From: Streptomyces harbinensis
Lineage (GTDB): Bacteria; Actinomycetota; Actinomycetes; Streptomycetales; Streptomycetaceae
NCBI RefSeq assembly: GCF_900116145.1
Contig: NZ_FPAB01000015.1
Location: 1-48,341, forward strand
Length of the DNA stretch: 48,341 nt
Direction: 5' to 3'
The position numbers and the translations under genes were made by a program. The notes beneath the pieces were generated by a model that made no database searches, was not told where the DNA came from, and saw only the letters and a program-made list of their open reading frames with translations. Below, one piece after another: positions 17,563 through 25,296 of the stretch (position 1 is its first letter; the number at the start of each line of letters is the position of its first letter).

Positions 17563-18869
17563 GCATCCACCTGTGGCCCCTGCCCGGCATCCCGGAGGTA
17601 CGGCCCGGCGACTCCCTCGCCGCGCTGATCGCCGGCGCCGCCGGCACCGGCGGCGTCCCCGCCCTCGCGGACGGCGACATCCTCGTCGTCACCTCCAAGA
17701 TCGTCAGCAAGGCCGAGGGCCGGATCCTGGAGGCCGACGACCGGGAAGCGGCGATCGACGCCGAGACCGTCCGCGTCATCGCCCGGCGCGGCACGACCCG
17801 CATCGTGGAGTCCCGGCACGGCTTCGTCATGGCGGCGGCCGGTGTGGACGCCTCCAACACGCCCAAGGGCACCGTCCTGCTGCTCCCCGAGGACCCGGAC
17901 GCCTCGGCGGCCCGGCTCCGCCGCGAGCTGCGCGAACTGCTGTCCGTCGACGTCGGCGTCGTCATCACCGACACCTTCGGCCGGCCGTGGCGCGAGGGCG
18001 TCACCGATGTGGCGATCGGCGCCTCGGGCGTCGCGGTCCTGGACGACCTGCGCGGCGGCACCGACACCCACGGCAACCCGCTGGGCATGACGATCACCGC
18101 CCTCGCCGACGAACTCGCCGCCGCCGGCGACCTGGTCAAGGGCAAGACCGCCGGCCTGCCGGTGGCCGTGCTCCGCGGCCTCGCCCACCGCACCGACCCC
18201 GACACCCCGCAGACCGCCCGGGCCCTGCTCCGCGACCCGTCGCTCGACATGTTCCGCCTCGGCACCTCCGAGGCCATCCGGGAGGCCGTCACCCAGCGCC
18301 GCACGGTGCGGGAGTTCACCACCGAACCGGTGGACCCGGCGGCGGTCCGCCGCGCGGTGGCGGCGGCGATCACCGCCCCGGCCCCGCACCACTCGACGCC
18401 GTGGCGCTTCGTCCTGCTGGAGACCCCGGAGAGCCGCCGGAAGCTGCTGGACGCGATGCGCGAGCAGTGGATCACCGACCTGCGGGCGGACGGCAAGACG
18501 GAGGAGTCCATCACCAAACGCCTCCGCCGCGGCGACGTCCTGCGCAACGCGCCGTACCTGGTGGTCCCCTGCCTGACCACCACCGAGTGGGCCCACCCCT
18601 ACCCGGACCCGCGCCGCTCGGGCGCCGAGGCGGAGATGTTCACCGTCGCGATGGGCGCCGCGGTCCAGAACCTGCTGGTCGCCCTGACGGCCGAGGGCCT
18701 GGGCTCGGCATGGATCTCCTCGACGATGTTCTGCCGCGACACCACCCGGGCGGCCCTCGACCTCCCCGCCGACTGGTCCCCCATGGGCACGGTGGCCATC
18801 GGCCACCCGGCCACCCCGGCGAAACCCCGCCCCCCGAGGGAGGCGGACGACTTCGTCGTCACCCGGTGA
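17559..18869 (+). CDS. fbiB: Coenzyme F420:L-glutamate ligase FbiB (bifunctional)
   Basis: The 436-residue two-domain protein adds the oligoglutamate tail to F420-0 and, in the actinobacterial form, its C-terminal flavin domain reduces dehydro-F420. The N-terminal CofE domain (about 1-245) shows DGDILVVTSKIVSKAEGR, RHGFVMAAAGVDASN and DTFGRPWREGVTDVAIG. The C-terminal nitroreductase-like domain (about 255-436) begins AVTQRRTVREFT and includes a LGSAWISSTMF segment. Translation is coupled to fbiA. A strong hairpin follows six bases after the stop, and then the RloA-RloB cassette begins. Confidence 0.95.
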   Translation: MSIHLWPLPGIPEVRPGDSLAALIAGAAGTGGVPALADGDILVVTSKIVSKAEGRILEADDREAAIDAETVRVIARRGTTRIVESRHGFVMAAAGVDASNTPKGTVLLLPEDPDASAARLRRELRELLSVDVGVVITDTFGRPWREGVTDVAIGASGVAVLDDLRGGTDTHGNPLGMTITALADELAAAGDLVKGKTAGLPVAVLRGLAHRTDPDTPQTARALLRDPSLDMFRLGTSEAIREAVTQRRTVREFTTEPVDPAAVRRAVAAAITAPAPHHSTPWRFVLLETPESRRKLLDAMREQWITDLRADGKTEESITKRLRRGDVLRNAPYLVVPCLTTTEWAHPYPDPRRSGAEAEMFTVAMGAAVQNLLVALTAEGLGSAWISSTMFCRDTTRAALDLPADWSPMGTVAIGHPATPAKPRPPREADDFVVTR

Positions 18870-18874
18870 GGCCG

Positions 18875-18907
18875 GATCCCTGGCCAGGCGTTGCCCGGCC
18901 GGGGATC
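18875..18907 (+). terminator. Hairpin after fbiB, likely terminator
   Basis: GATCCC-T-GGCC pairs with GGCC-G-GGGATC (a T-G wobble in the middle), with an inner GGC/GCC stem, giving an 11-bp or longer hairpin right after the fbiB stop. There is little T-run. It separates the F420 genes from the RloA-RloB cassette. Confidence 0.55.
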
Positions 18908-18912
18908 GTGCA

Positions 18913-18953
18913 GTTTACTCACAGAGAAGGCTCTGTAATCCGCGTAAGGAGGG
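18913..18953 (+). promoter_or_regulatory. Promoter/operator region and ribosome binding site of the RloA-RloB cassette
   Basis: A perfect inverted repeat ACAGAG-AAGG-CTCTGT (18921-18936) overlaps a TGTAAT -10-like hexamer (18934-18939), with TTTACT (18913-18918) a poorly spaced -35 candidate 15 bases upstream. AAGGAGGG (18946-18953) is a strong Shine-Dalgarno sequence seven bases before the rloA ATG. The repeat could be an operator or an RNA hairpin. Confidence 0.4.
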
Positions 18954-18959
18954 ATCGGG

Positions 18960-20282
18960 ATGCTGCTGAGCTTCAGAGTGGGGAACCATCGCTCGCTCTG
19001 GGAGGAACAGCAGCTGAACCTCACCCCCGTGTACGAGGCGGATCGCCCGGAGGGAACCGCCTGGGAAGCCGTTCCCGTGGCGGCGGTCTTCGGTGCGAAC
19101 GCGGCCGGCAAGTCGAACGTGGTGGACGCGCTGCGGTTCATGAAGCGCATGGTCACCCAGTCCCACCGGGAGGCTGAACCCGGCGGCGGTATCGAGCGGG
19201 CGCCCTTCGCGCTGGCCCCCGAAGGCGGTGAGTCCGCCTCCTGGTACGTGGTGGATCTGCAGTTGGAGGGCGTGCGCCACACCTACGGCTTCAGCATCGA
19301 CAGCGAGCAGGTGCTGGACGAGTGGCTCTACAGCTATCCGCACGGACGCCGGCGCAAGATCTTCCAGCGCTCGGAGTCGGAGACGACCTTCGGGGACGCG
19401 GTACCGGAGAAGGAACTGCGTCTGGTCGAACGCATCACCGAGCCGAACGCCCTGTTCCTCTCCGTCGCCGCCCGGTCCCGGCAGGAGTCGGTGCTGCCGG
19501 TGTACCAGTGGTTCTCACAGGCGGTGAATATCAGGACCCGTCAGCGACCGCTCTGGAGCACCTCTCCGGCGGGGGCCGAGCTGCTGGCCGACCCCGAACG
19601 GTCTGCCGCCGTGGTGTCGCTGCTGCGAGCAGCGGATCTCGGCATCGAGGACGCGGGCGTCACCGAGGAATACACCCGTCCGCCATCAGGCGGCAGTGCT
19701 TACGATCGAATGACCTGGGCGCTGCGCGTGGACAGCGGCTCCTCCGGTCAACGTCCCTCCGTGACGTTGGTAGACCCTTGGAAAACGGTGTGGGTCGCTC
19801 AGCGAGGCCGCAGCGGTACCGTCCGTCTGAGTCTCCGGGAGCAGTCGGAGGGCACCCGGATGCTGCTCTCCTATTCGGGGCCGGTGCTCGATGCCCTGGA
19901 CAGCGGCGGCCTGCTGGTCATCGACGAGGTGGACTCCAGTCTCCACCCGAGCCTGACGGCTCACCTCATCAAGCTGTTCCAGGAACCGCAGACCAATCCA
20001 CGCGGTGCGCAGCTCGTCCTCACCACCCACGACGCCAGCCTGCTCGGCCGTAGTGGCGGGGAGGAGATCCTGAAACGGGACCAGATCTGGTTCGTCGAGA
20101 AGAACGAGTACGGCGAGTCGACGCTCTTCCCTCTGTCGGACTTCAAGCCCCGCCAGGACGAGAACCGGGAGCGCCGCTATCTCGGGGGCAGCTATGGTGC
20201 CATTCCGTTTCTGAGCGACGAGCGGTTCGAGGCGGCGATCGCCGCCAGGGGGAGGGTGGATGGCGAGGAGGCCCGGCGGTAG
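18960..20282 (+). CDS. rloA: RloA-like AAA/ABC-type ATPase (AbiL/RloAB defence family)
   Basis: The 440-residue protein is a stand-alone SMC/RecF-like ATPase: Walker A GANAAGKSN (45-53), an ABC signature-like QSEGTRM (295-301), Walker B LLVIDEVD (318-325) with the following SSLHP D-loop region, and an H-loop LTTHDAS (354-360, His357). The C-terminal RRYLGGSYGAIPFL (405-418) is the motif I associate with RloA/AbiL-type ATPases found beside RloB. Such ATPases probably sense phage or DNA state and license the partner effector. Codon use is looser than in neighbours (AGA, CAT, GAA and GTT near the start), which suggests transfer. Its last 23 bases overlap rloB. Confidence 0.85.
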   Translation: MLLSFRVGNHRSLWEEQQLNLTPVYEADRPEGTAWEAVPVAAVFGANAAGKSNVVDALRFMKRMVTQSHREAEPGGGIERAPFALAPEGGESASWYVVDLQLEGVRHTYGFSIDSEQVLDEWLYSYPHGRRRKIFQRSESETTFGDAVPEKELRLVERITEPNALFLSVAARSRQESVLPVYQWFSQAVNIRTRQRPLWSTSPAGAELLADPERSAAVVSLLRAADLGIEDAGVTEEYTRPPSGGSAYDRMTWALRVDSGSSGQRPSVTLVDPWKTVWVAQRGRSGTVRLSLREQSEGTRMLLSYSGPVLDALDSGGLLVIDEVDSSLHPSLTAHLIKLFQEPQTNPRGAQLVLTTHDASLLGRSGGEEILKRDQIWFVEKNEYGESTLFPLSDFKPRQDENRERRYLGGSYGAIPFLSDERFEAAIAARGRVDGEEARR

Positions 20283-20883
20283 CCCTCGGCGGGGGCCGCG
20301 GTTCGAATCGGATCTGCGCAGGACGAGCCGTGGCAGGCAGCCCAGGGAACGGATTCTGGTGTTCTGCGACTCCGACGCCACCGAGCGGGACTATCTGCGC
20401 GCTCTGGTGAACCATGTCGCGAACCCGGCCGTCACCGTGAAGATCAGGAACAAGCCGTGCTCGCCCTCCCAGTTGGTGGCCTACGCCGCGGACTTCCGGG
20501 ACAGCGCTTCCGAAGACTTCGACCGGGTCTGGTGCGTCTTCGATGTCGACGACTACCCGGACATCCACCGGGCAGTGCGCAGTGCCCACCGGCTGGGTAT
20601 CGAACTGGCCGTCTCCAATCCGTGCTTCGAACTGTGGCTGTTGCTGCACCACACCCCGCACACCGCCCACAGCACGGGCTACCGGCAGCTCGCCGGTCTC
20701 CTCGGCAAGCACGTGCCGGGCTACGACAAGGCCCGGATCAACTTCCTCCGTGATTTCGCGCCCACCTGGGAGGAGGCGGTGGACCGGGCGCGCGCTCTCG
20801 CGCCGGCCGGGCGGGAGTACGAGGTCAACCCGGCGACCGGTGTCTGGTCCCTGGTGCGGCTCATCGGTGGGCAGGCGCGGTGA
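20260..20883 (+). CDS. rloB: RloB-like protein (putative Toprim-type nuclease effector)
   Basis: The 207-residue protein matches the RloB family: a basic N-terminus (1-30), ILVFCDSDATERDYLRAL (32-49) with the family's TE..Y pattern (Glu42, Tyr45), VWCVFDVDD (90-98) with a DxDD acidic cluster, and SNPCFELWLLLHH (119-131). This layout resembles a Toprim-like metal site, so a nuclease role is plausible but unproven. The usual CEG of the first motif, as I recall it, reads CDS here. The ATG lies inside the end of rloA behind GGGGGAGGG, and the stop overlaps the next gene's GTG by four bases. Confidence 0.85.
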   Translation: MARRPGGSPRRGPRFESDLRRTSRGRQPRERILVFCDSDATERDYLRALVNHVANPAVTVKIRNKPCSPSQLVAYAADFRDSASEDFDRVWCVFDVDDYPDIHRAVRSAHRLGIELAVSNPCFELWLLLHHTPHTAHSTGYRQLAGLLGKHVPGYDKARINFLRDFAPTWEEAVDRARALAPAGREYEVNPATGVWSLVRLIGGQAR

Positions 20884-21386
20884 TCGGGGAGCGGGAGTTC
20901 CGGTGTCATGTGGACGGGCTCGTACCGCGTCCGCCCGCGCGTGTGCTGCCGCCCCGGAAGCCGTTGCGGAAACGGGAGGCCGGGCTCCTGATCGGGTGGT
21001 TCCTCGCCTTCTTCGATCTCGCGGAGTTCATCGTCGAGTGGGTGTGGCGCGGGCTCGTGCGGCTGGCGAAGCTGCTGTGGCGCCCGGTGCGCGGGCAGGT
21101 GTGGAGCGGGGGCTGGAAGAGCGAGGCCGGGCGGTTTCTGGTGGAGGTGCGCTGGGGGCGGGACCGGCTGGTGCTGGAGCCGGGGGCGGGCGGCGTGGGC
21201 GTCCGGGTGGAGGAGTACGAGCCGGGGGTGCGCGAGCTGTCCCAGCGGTGTGTGCTGCGGCGGTTGCGGGGGCGGCGGGTGGAGCTGGGGTTCGGGGACG
21301 GCTCGTGGGTGACCGTCTGGTTGCGGTCCACTCCGGCCGGGCGGCGGTTTCAGGCGCAGAGTGAGGAGTCCGCGCCGTCCGGCTGA
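20880..21386 (+). CDS. Hypothetical small membrane-associated protein coupled to rloB
   Basis: I do not recognise the family. The 168-residue protein has a basic Pro-rich N-terminus (to residue 33), one strongly hydrophobic aromatic segment (about 35-57, containing LLIGWFLAFFDLAEFIVEW), an adjacent amphipathic basic stretch (to about 71), then a soluble Arg/Glu/Val-rich beta-type domain. It starts with GTG in a GTGA overlap with rloB, so it is translated with the cassette and may be a third component, such as a membrane-anchored effector or regulator. It could instead be an unrelated host gene. The last 37 bases overlap the convergent LCP gene. Confidence 0.7.
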   Translation: MIGEREFRCHVDGLVPRPPARVLPPRKPLRKREAGLLIGWFLAFFDLAEFIVEWVWRGLVRLAKLLWRPVRGQVWSGGWKSEAGRFLVEVRWGRDRLVLEPGAGGVGVRVEEYEPGVRELSQRCVLRRLRGRRVELGFGDGSWVTVWLRSTPAGRRFQAQSEESAPSG

Positions 21387-22345
21387 GCCGCCGTGGCCGT
21401 CGTGGGGCGTTTCTGCGGGGTGAGGGGGCGGTCCTCCTTGAGGGCGGTGAAGAGGGCCGCCGCGCCCCGTTCGTCCCACAGGACCGTGGAGCCGGCCTCG
21501 GGGTGGGTGTGGTCGCGGTCGGCGACCGGGACCGAGGCGTAGGTGATGTCCGCCGCCGTCATCCGGGTCAGGACCTCGGCCAGCCGCAGCATCTCCTCGG
21601 CGCCGAAGCCGCGGTCCGCGCGGACGGAGGTCAGCAGGGCGTCGGCCGCCGCCGGGAGGGCGGCGGGGGTGGCGAGGGCCTTGGCGGCGAGTGCGGTCAG
21701 GAGGCGTTGCTGGCGCTGCATGCGGCCGAAGTCGGCGGTGGCGTCGACGGAGCGGGCGCGGGCGTACTGGAGGGCTTCGCCGCCGGTCAGGGTGGAGGTG
21801 CCGGCGGGGAGGTCGAGGCCGGACTTCTCGTCCCGCAGCGGGCGGGGGGTGCAGACCTCGACGCCGCCGACGGCGTCCACCGCGCGCATGAAGCTGACGA
21901 AGTTCACCTCCAGGTAGTGGTCGACGCGCAGGTCGGTGAGGTGTTCGACGGTGCTCACCATGGCTTCGGGGCCGCCCCGGGAGAGCGCGGCGTTGAGCTT
22001 GGCCGGTTCGGGGTCGGTGGTGAGGGTGTCGCGGGGGAGGCTGACGATCGAGGCGTGGTCGCCGGCGGCGGAGAGGTGGACGAGCATGATGGTGTCCGCG
22101 CAGTGGCAGCCCTCGCCGCCGAGGTGGTGGGCGCGGCGTTCCTCCTCGGTGAGGCCGTCGCGGGTGTCGGTGCCGACGACCAGCAGGTTCAGTCCCGGGT
22201 CGCCGTCGGGGCGGTCGCGGAGGCCGGCGAAGGGGTCGACGCGTTCGACGCCGTGCTCCACCTTGCTGACCACGACGTGTCCCACTCCGCTGGTGGCCAG
22301 CAGCAGGGCGGAGAGTACGACGGCGATCCGGAACCTCACAGACAT
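21350..22345 (-). CDS. LytR-CpsA-Psr (LCP) family transferase
   Basis: LCP enzymes move polymers such as teichoic acids or other glycans from a lipid carrier to peptidoglycan outside the membrane. The 331-residue protein has an N-terminal membrane anchor (about 5-22) and an LCP domain with LNLLVVGTDTRDG (52-64), DTIMLVHLSAAGD near 84-96, IVSLPRDTL near 100-108 and ALQYARARS near 200. It has no LytR_C domain. The ATG at 22345 starts the short anchored form; the ribosome binding site is weak. It is divergent from the GT2 gene (81-base gap) and convergent with the RloAB cassette. Confidence 0.88.
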   Translation of the reverse strand: MSVRFRIAVVLSALLLATSGVGHVVVSKVEHGVERVDPFAGLRDRPDGDPGLNLLVVGTDTRDGLTEEERRAHHLGGEGCHCADTIMLVHLSAAGDHASIVSLPRDTLTTDPEPAKLNAALSRGGPEAMVSTVEHLTDLRVDHYLEVNFVSFMRAVDAVGGVEVCTPRPLRDEKSGLDLPAGTSTLTGGEALQYARARSVDATADFGRMQRQQRLLTALAAKALATPAALPAAADALLTSVRADRGFGAEEMLRLAEVLTRMTAADITYASVPVADRDHTHPEAGSTVLWDERGAAALFTALKEDRPLTPQKRPTTATAAQPDGADSSLCA

Positions 22346-22426
22346 GGTCGCCAAAGGTATTTCCAGATGATCTACATACCGGGGCGGCGCGCTCGGGTGT
22401 CCCCCGTTCGCGGTAACGTGAGCCGG

Positions 22427-23458
22427 GTGACCAGCACTCCGCCCCCCGCCGTGTCCGTCATCATGCCGGTCCTCAACGAGGAACGGCATCTGCGCAACTC
22501 CGTCCAGCACATCCTGGGCCAGGAGTACGCCGGTGACCTGGAGGTCGTCATCGCCCTCGGCCCGAGCAGCGACGACACCGACCGGATCGCCGCCGAGCTC
22601 ACCGCCGAGGACCCGCGGGTGCGGACCGTGCCGAACCCCACCGGCCGCACCCCCGCCGGGCTCAACGCCGCCATCAAGGCCTCCCGGCACCCCGTCGTGG
22701 TACGCGTCGACGGCCACGGGATGCTCTCGCCCGGCTACATCGCCACCGCCGTCCGCCTCCTGGAGGAGACCGGCGCCGCCAACGTCGGCGGCATCATGCA
22801 CGCCGAGGGCGAGAACGACTGGGAGCGGGCCGTCGCCTGCGCCATGACCTCGAAGATCGGCGTCGGCAACGCCGCCTTCCACACCGGCGGCACGGCCGGC
22901 GAGGCCGAGACCGTCTATCTGGGGGTCTTCCGGCGCGAGGTGCTGGAGGCGCAGGGCGGCTACAACGAGGAGTTCATCCGCGCCCAGGACTGGGAGCTGA
23001 ACTTCCGCATCCGGCAGGACGGCGGGCTGATCTGGTTCTCCCCCGAGCTGCTGGTCTCCTACCGGCCCCGCCCCTCGGTGCGGGCGCTCGCCAAGCAGTA
23101 TCTGCACTACGGACGCTGGCGGCACGTGGTGGCCCGCTACCACGCCGGGTCCATCAACCCCCGCTACCTCGCGCCGCCCACCGCGCTCGTCGCCATCGCC
23201 GCGGGCCTGGTGACCGGCGCCGTACTGACCCCGTGGGGCTTCGTCGTCCCGGCCGGTTACCTGGCGGCCATCACCTTCGGCTCACTGCCCGCCGGCAAGG
23301 GCACCTCGGCCGGGGTACGGGTGCGCATCCCGGTCGCGCTGGCCACCATGCACATGTCGTGGGGCTGGGGCTTCCTCACCAGCCCGCGCAAGCTGGCCCG
23401 CCGGGTGCGGGCCAGCAGCGTGGCGCGGCCGGCGGCGGCCGACCGTCACCAGATGTAG
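22427..23458 (+). CDS. Glycosyltransferase family 2 (ExoA-like)
   Basis: The 343-residue protein is a GT-A fold transferase: VSVIMPVLNEERHLRNSV at the start, the VVRVDGHG donor/metal motif near residue 87, AQDWELNFRIRQDGG (about 186-200) as the acid/base region, and C-terminal hydrophobic segments (about 245-295). It resembles ExoA-type exopolysaccharide glycosyltransferases; the sugar is unknown. GTG start chosen at VTSTPPP; another in-frame GTG is three codons upstream, and neither has a clear ribosome binding site. The end overlaps the convergent LCP gene by 13 bases. Confidence 0.88.
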   Translation: MTSTPPPAVSVIMPVLNEERHLRNSVQHILGQEYAGDLEVVIALGPSSDDTDRIAAELTAEDPRVRTVPNPTGRTPAGLNAAIKASRHPVVVRVDGHGMLSPGYIATAVRLLEETGAANVGGIMHAEGENDWERAVACAMTSKIGVGNAAFHTGGTAGEAETVYLGVFRREVLEAQGGYNEEFIRAQDWELNFRIRQDGGLIWFSPELLVSYRPRPSVRALAKQYLHYGRWRHVVARYHAGSINPRYLAPPTALVAIAAGLVTGAVLTPWGFVVPAGYLAAITFGSLPAGKGTSAGVRVRIPVALATMHMSWGWGFLTSPRKLARRVRASSVARPAAADRHQM

Positions 23459-25296
23459 CGCGGGTTGACCGTCATGCAGGCGTCCTGATCCTTGCCGGTC
23501 ACCGCCTCGTCCTCCCGCAGGATGTCCTCGGGGGCGTCGTCACCGGACGCCCCGGACTCCTCGGACGCCTCGGACTCCCCGTCAGCCGGGGCATCCGGGG
23601 CGTCCGTGTCCTGCGGCGCCTCCGGCTGGTCGGGCTCCGGGTACGCGGTGCCCTCGCGCCAGTCCGCTCCGATCGTCAGCACCGGCACGGTGATGCCGGC
23701 CATTCCGCGCAGCGCGCTGTCCGGCAGGCCGAGCGCCTGCGCCACCGCCCGCGCGTCCGCCAGCTGCTGCGGATCGCCCTCCGGGTAGCCGAGCGTCGTG
23801 ACGTCCTGGGTGGCGCGGGTGTCGTCCGCGTACGCGGCGGTGAAGCCCAGCCCGTACAGCGCGCCCGCGACCTCGGCGGCCCGGCCGGTGACCGGGCCGA
23901 TCACGGCCGTACCGGTGCCGTTGCGCACCGCCACCGCGATCTCCTCGGCCGGCGCCGGGTCGGGCGCCTCGGCCGCCGCGCGGGCGGCCTCCGCCTCCTC
24001 CGCCTCCCGCAGACCCTCCGGGTCGTCGAGCGCCACGTCGTTGCGGATCGCGGAGAAGATCCGCTCGGCGCGCTCGGTGTCCGGGATGACATGGGCCTGG
24101 GGCCGCAGCGGATCGGGCAGCCACGGCATGGTGACCATGGTCATGGCGTCGCTCGGTACGTCCCGTACGTCCTCCCCCAGGTCGTACAGCCGGTTCACGC
24201 TGCCGAGCCCCGGGTCCACGGTGAGCGCGTCGGTGGCGGCCTCGGCCAGATCCATCAGCTGCACCGGGTCCGTCAGCTTGGTGCCCTCCTGCAACTGGGC
24301 CGCCATCGCCGTGAAGTACATCTGCTGCGCCTTGGTCCGGCCGATGTCGCTGCCGTCCTCGAAGCCGTGCCGGGTGCGCAGCCACTGGAGCGCCTGCTCG
24401 CCCTTGACCTCGGTGACGCCGGCCTCCAGCCGCAGCTTGGAGTCCTTGTCGTACACGTTGTCCGTCACGCACACCGGGACGCCGCCCACCGCGTCGGCCA
24501 GGGAGACCGCCCCGGCGAACTCCACCATCATGAAGTGGTCGATCGGAATGCCCGTCAGCTCCTCCCAGGTGGCCACGGTGCAGCCGGGACCGCCGTGCTG
24601 GATGGAGGTGTTGATGGTGCGCTCGGTCTCCGGGTAGACGGTGCCGTCCTTGGGGTCGGTGCACTCGGGGATGGTGACGCGGGTGTCACGCGGGATGCTC
24701 AGCGCCGAGATGTGCTCGCGGTCGGCCGAGACGTGGATGAGCATCTGGGTGTCGGCCAGGCCCGGGCGGTCGGCGTTGTCGCGGGCGCCGCCCAGTGCGG
24801 CGTTGGCCTCGGAGCCGCGGCTGTCCGAGCCGAGCAGCAGGATGTTGAGCGGGGTACGGCCCTCCGCGTCCGGGGTGGAGCGGGGCAGCGGCGGCTTGCT
24901 GCCCAGGTTCAGCTCCTCCTTGGTGAGGTTGCTGTTGAGGTGCCGGATGTAGAGGTAGCCGGCGCCCGCCGTGCCCAGGAGGGCGACGGCCAGGCCGCCC
25001 GCCGTCCAGCGCAGCACCCGCACCCAGCGGCGGCGGCGCGGGCGGGGGGCGGGGGGCGCGGCCTCCGGTTCCGTGGCGGCGGTGGTGGTGGTCGCAGTGG
25101 CGGTGGTGTCGGGGGCCGGGTCGGCGACAGCGGCGGCGTCCGTACCCGCATCCCCGCCGTCGGCGTCGCCGTCCGTCCCCGGGTCGGGGCCGGCGGCGGG
25201 AGCGGGTATCTCGCCCGGTTCCTCGTCGGCCGGCCGTGCTGCGTCCGCGGCGGCGTCGGGACCGGCCGCGGACTCGGGTTCGGGTTCAGGAGGCAC
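23446..25296 (-). CDS. LCP family protein with C-terminal LytR_C domain
   Basis: The 616-residue protein has a long cytoplasmic Pro/Ala/Asp/Thr-rich N-terminus (about 1-90), a basic stop (RPRRRRW) and one membrane helix (about 95-115), an LCP domain (LNILLLGSDSRG, ADTQMLIHVSADR, ISALSIPRDTRV, ALQWLRTRHGFEDGSDIGR), then a LytR_C domain beginning EEIAVAVRNGTGTAVIGPV, and an acidic tail. It starts with GTG 11 bases inside the end of the upstream LCP gene, so the two are coupled. Likely a cell-wall glycopolymer ligase; substrate unknown. Confidence 0.9.
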   Translation of the reverse strand: MPPEPEPESAAGPDAAADAARPADEEPGEIPAPAAGPDPGTDGDADGGDAGTDAAAVADPAPDTTATATTTTAATEPEAAPPAPRPRRRRWVRVLRWTAGGLAVALLGTAGAGYLYIRHLNSNLTKEELNLGSKPPLPRSTPDAEGRTPLNILLLGSDSRGSEANAALGGARDNADRPGLADTQMLIHVSADREHISALSIPRDTRVTIPECTDPKDGTVYPETERTINTSIQHGGPGCTVATWEELTGIPIDHFMMVEFAGAVSLADAVGGVPVCVTDNVYDKDSKLRLEAGVTEVKGEQALQWLRTRHGFEDGSDIGRTKAQQMYFTAMAAQLQEGTKLTDPVQLMDLAEAATDALTVDPGLGSVNRLYDLGEDVRDVPSDAMTMVTMPWLPDPLRPQAHVIPDTERAERIFSAIRNDVALDDPEGLREAEEAEAARAAAEAPDPAPAEEIAVAVRNGTGTAVIGPVTGRAAEVAGALYGLGFTAAYADDTRATQDVTTLGYPEGDPQQLADARAVAQALGLPDSALRGMAGITVPVLTIGADWREGTAYPEPDQPEAPQDTDAPDAPADGESEASEESGASGDDAPEDILREDEAVTGKDQDACMTVNPRYIW

